Shown: positions 61,965 to 64,000 of the stretch, piece by piece
Layout: every line of letters begins with the position of its first letter
How positions within the stretch are numbered: position 1 is the first letter of the stretch
NCBI GenBank assembly: GCA_963841855.1
Contig: CAWJEJ010000003.1
Coordinates: forward strand, 897,517-961,516
DNA: 64,000 nucleotides
Direction of reading: 5' to 3'
Source: CAXBBB01 sp963841855
GTDB lineage: Bacteria > Bacteroidota > Rhodothermia > Rhodothermales > BA12
Position numbers and translations under genes: made by a program
The notes under the pieces: model-generated
What the model saw: only the letters and a program-made list of their open reading frames with translations
Databases searched by the model: none
What the model was told of the DNA's origin: nothing

Positions 61965-63896
61965 ATGGCATTTACCCGATTAGCCGAATTACTCCTTGAA
62001 TTCTCCGAAGTAGAACGCGGAGTAGAAGTAACCCGCCAGGTCCTCCTCGAAAACATCAACTTCGACCCATGCCACGCCTTCTGGCATCTCGACCGCCGCA
62101 ACACAAACCAAATCTCAATAGCAGATCTCGGCTGCTTCCTCGAAGAAAACAACATTTTAACGACTCGCTCCGAGCTTCAATCCCTCTTCAACCACCTCGA
62201 CCAAAACCGCGACGGCATTATCGACTGGCCGGAGTTTATCACAACAGTCATATCAAAAGAGGGTTCTTTCTACGAAGTAGGCCGTTCAACTTTCACTCTC
62301 CCTCTCGAGGTCGAACACTCGCTAGCGCGAGTGTTCGGGGAGGAGTTAGCTGGGCTTAAGCGCCTGGAGGCGCTTAAGCGTGCTTTGCGCAAGCGTCCAG
62401 GCTTCAGCCTGGAGGCTGGTTTTGATCATCTTGACAGAGAAAAAAAAGGTTGGATTTCTGAAAGGGACCTTTTTAGATTTATGGATTCACAAATTGGTCC
62501 GGTTACCCATAGCATCTCTGAAAGAACTTTGAGAAGGTTAGACACCGACTGCGATGGCAAAATTGTCTTCAGAGAATGGAAACAAAACCTCACACCAAGC
62601 GGCATCGCCCCCGAGCCTTTGACAACAGTTAAAGAAGCAACCACTATCTCAAGATCACCGATAGGAAAGACATCAGTTGTGAGAACATCTATAGGAAGGA
62701 CAGTAGCTACCCGGCAATCGCCGGGTAGGATAGAAGCTGAAACTTCTGTAAGAGTTGCTCCAAATAGAAATTTTATTTCAAAAGAAATTGTACAAGGAGA
62801 TGTTCATGGCACTAATCTCTCCCGAGCTGAACTCCAACGCTCCATCGAACGCTCTATCGAACACAAACAAGCAGAATCAAAGATTCACTTTCATCGCAGT
62901 CCTGGAAGAGGTCAAACTCGCTGGGCGGCTTCGCCGACCAGAGTAAAAGTTCATGATGAGCCTGTGATGCTTGATTCGCCTGTTCGTAGTCGTACCTATA
63001 CTACTGAAACTGTTGGCGAGATACATTATGCTACCCCGGAGAAGATTTTTAGATCAACAGCGGATAGATTAGAAGAAAGCAATTTTGAATATGAAGATCG
63101 GGTAAGAGCTAGCGAAATAATTGCGAGAGATTTGGTAGCTCAACCTCGAGCGCCTCAGGTACAGACTTTAATTGGATTTGATGATCGGCATCTTCTTATC
63201 GAGAGTTTAAAGGAATTTTTTAGAGATTATAGAGAAATCGAAGAAAAAAAAATAAATTTGAGTTTGAGATTTGATATCACAATGGATGAGCTGTTCCAAC
63301 TCGCTGATAGAGAAAACACCGGTCTTATCTCACCTGAGGACCTTCATTTGCTTCTGAAAGAAGCAAAAACTGGTACAATCTTCGACGATGCGTTTTTGTT
63401 GGTCGCGAGGTACGACCGCGATGAAGACGGGTATCTAAATTTTGCTGAGTACCAAGAAATGCTTGCTCCGTTTAGTATAGAGTACAGAAAGGCGATGCAG
63501 GCGCGTACCCCGCGTAAAATCGCTCAATTTAGAGATTACACTCTTCAAACAAAAAGAACTTTCAAAGATCTTGTTGTTTCTATTATAGGCGCGGAGGAGA
63601 ATCAGGATTTCGAGCGGGAGAGAGTAAGACATCGACTTTTGAGCTTGTTTAACATGATAGATCAGAACGGAAGAGGTCAGATAAGCTTGAGGGATTTGGG
63701 AGATGCGCTTGCTGATTTTGGACTTAACACTACTTATAGAGAGCTTCGAGCTATTATTAGAAAGTTTGATTTGAATTGTGATGGGAAGATTAGCTTCCCT
63801 GAGTTTGTTGAAGGGATGAGTCCGAAGAAATTTAGTACGCCTTCGAAAATGAAAAAGAGGATTTTTAAGGATATACGTGGGAATTTTGTAATTTAA
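61965..63896 (+). CDS. Eight-EF-hand calcium-binding protein of the ciliate
   Basis: 643 residues, one uninterrupted frame, standard stop TAA, with no in-frame TAA, TAG or TGA. Eight EF-hand-like loops by residue: 43-54 (DRRNTNQISIAD, degenerate), 79-90 (DQNRDGIIDWPE), 157-168 (DREKKGWISERD), 193-204 (DTDCDGKIVFRE), 448-459 (DRENTGLISPED), 484-495 (DRDEDGYLNFAE), 566-577 (DQNGRGQISLRD), 602-613 (DLNCDGKISFPE). The four with DxDxDG-type residues (79, 193, 484, 602) should bind Ca2+. The central 200 residues are low complexity, with SP-rich motifs (SRSPIGK, SIGR, RQSPGR). Resembles large ciliate EF-hand proteins; exact function unknown. Confidence 0.88.
   Translation: MAFTRLAELLLEFSEVERGVEVTRQVLLENINFDPCHAFWHLDRRNTNQISIADLGCFLEENNILTTRSELQSLFNHLDQNRDGIIDWPEFITTVISKEGSFYEVGRSTFTLPLEVEHSLARVFGEELAGLKRLEALKRALRKRPGFSLEAGFDHLDREKKGWISERDLFRFMDSQIGPVTHSISERTLRRLDTDCDGKIVFREWKQNLTPSGIAPEPLTTVKEATTISRSPIGKTSVVRTSIGRTVATRQSPGRIEAETSVRVAPNRNFISKEIVQGDVHGTNLSRAELQRSIERSIEHKQAESKIHFHRSPGRGQTRWAASPTRVKVHDEPVMLDSPVRSRTYTTETVGEIHYATPEKIFRSTADRLEESNFEYEDRVRASEIIARDLVAQPRAPQVQTLIGFDDRHLLIESLKEFFRDYREIEEKKINLSLRFDITMDELFQLADRENTGLISPEDLHLLLKEAKTGTIFDDAFLLVARYDRDEDGYLNFAEYQEMLAPFSIEYRKAMQARTPRKIAQFRDYTLQTKRTFKDLVVSIIGAEENQDFERERVRHRLLSLFNMIDQNGRGQISLRDLGDALADFGLNTTYRELRAIIRKFDLNCDGKISFPEFVEGMSPKKFSTPSKMKKRIFKDIRGNFVI
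62312..62413. repeat. Cluster of perfect hairpins inside the ciliate ORF
   Basis: Stems: CGAACACTCGC/GCGAGTGTTCG (62312-62322 and 62327-62337), GCTTAAGCGCCT/AGGCGCTTAAGC (62354-62365 and 62368-62379), a smaller TTGCGCAA, and TCCAGGCT/AGCCTGGA (62396-62403 and 62406-62413). All read in frame between EF-hands 2 and 3. Confidence 0.8.
62707..62728. repeat. Additional perfect hairpin in the ciliate ORF
   Basis: CTACCCGGC (62707-62715), loop AATC, GCCGGGTAG (62720-62728). GC-rich palindrome in an AT-rich part of the gene. Confidence 0.75.
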
Positions 63897-63930
63897 ATAA
63901 TAAGTTTTTTTATATGGAAATGTTAAAAAA

Positions 63931-63997
63931 GGGGTTTGGGGTTTGGGGTTTGGGGTTTGGGGTTTGGGGTTTGGGGTTTGGGGTTTGGGGTTTGGGG
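63931..63997. repeat. Right telomere, GGGGTTT repeats
   Basis: Nine GGGGTTT units plus GGGG, oriented as a right end. The last three bases of the window (TAG) do not continue the repeat. Confidence 0.97.
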
Positions 63998-64000
63998 TAG

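Larger units (their letters stand above)
61819..63997. other. Complete ciliate single-gene nanochromosome
   Basis: About 2.18 kb bounded by telomere repeats in correct inverted orientation, carrying one gene. The 5' leader is about 85 bp and the 3' leader is 34 bp, both AT-rich. This is the layout of gene-sized macronuclear chromosomes. The GGGGTTT unit is, as I recall it, that of Nyctotherus-like armophoreans, not the GGGGTT of Tetrahymena or GGGGTTTT of spirotrichs. Confidence 0.9.

Noticed and set aside
62312..62728. CRISPR or integron attC sites in the ciliate gene.
   Set aside because: Stems differ from each other, with no repeated spacing and no associated genes; they lie inside one open frame.
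61819..63997. Horizontal transfer of a eukaryotic gene into the bacterium.
   Set aside because: Intact telomeres at both ends and eukaryote-like composition show a separate molecule; nothing indicates integration.

Overview
Positions 1 to about 61,818 are GC-rich (roughly two thirds G+C) bacterial DNA. It most likely comes from the Rhodothermota/Bacteroidota group. Pointers are a secreted protein with a type IX secretion sorting tail, the folP-cdaA gene pair, a bacillithiol-type LmbE deacetylase, a DUF4974-type FecR protein, -7 elements of the form TAnnTTTG and few Shine-Dalgarno sequences. A fliA-flhG-flhF block indicates a flagellate. Positions 61,819-63,997 are a different organism: a complete single-gene ciliate macronuclear nanochromosome, with CCCCAAA repeats on the left, GGGGTTT repeats on the right, and one 643-codon EF-hand gene between. 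The window is therefore a bacterium-ciliate chimera.

Layout. 0-6 kb: htpX (frameshifted), acylphosphatase, phenylalanine hydroxylase, then two tandem EutN/CcmL vertex proteins with no shell hexamer, folP, cdaA, pcm. 6-11 kb: membrane block with an NfeD-like protein, SGNH hydrolase, DUF3667 protein and flotillin. 11-15 kb: glycosyltransferase, FecR, sugar dehydrogenase lipoprotein, then an accessory patch with an orphan Rhs tip pseudogene, a 160-bp MITE-like insertion and an AT-rich small membrane gene. 15-21 kb: GNAT, hisE, hisG, TolC-like protein, MlaC, glycosyltransferase and a second MITE copy. 21-31 kb: membrane protein, two-component pair, degenerate hybrid sensor, gyrA. 31-41 kb: TPR protein, repeat cluster, gdhA, tRNA-Ser, flagellar regulators, T9SS cargo. 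41-46 kb: tightly overlapping five-gene operon (serine hydrolase, M15-like peptidase, GCS-like ligase, small protein, PhnP-like MBL) and an ion channel. 46-56 kb: histidine kinase, miaB, tRNA-Arg with an AT-rich gene beside it, leuS, repeats, lipoprotein, bshB1-like. 56-61.8 kb: cytochrome-c lipoprotein, GH108 lysozyme, two tandem lipoproteins, uracil-DNA glycosylase and a truncated voltage-gated K+ channel. Several of these last genes carry single-base frameshifts.

Functional links visible from order: folP-cdaA-pcm is co-directional, the 41.3-45.3 kb genes overlap start-to-stop and must be translated together, and flhF/flhG overlap by ATGA with fliA downstream. The run of single-base indels in conserved genes just before the junction suggests thin or error-prone read support there. 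That favours an assembly or library artefact over real gene transfer for the bacterium-ciliate join.
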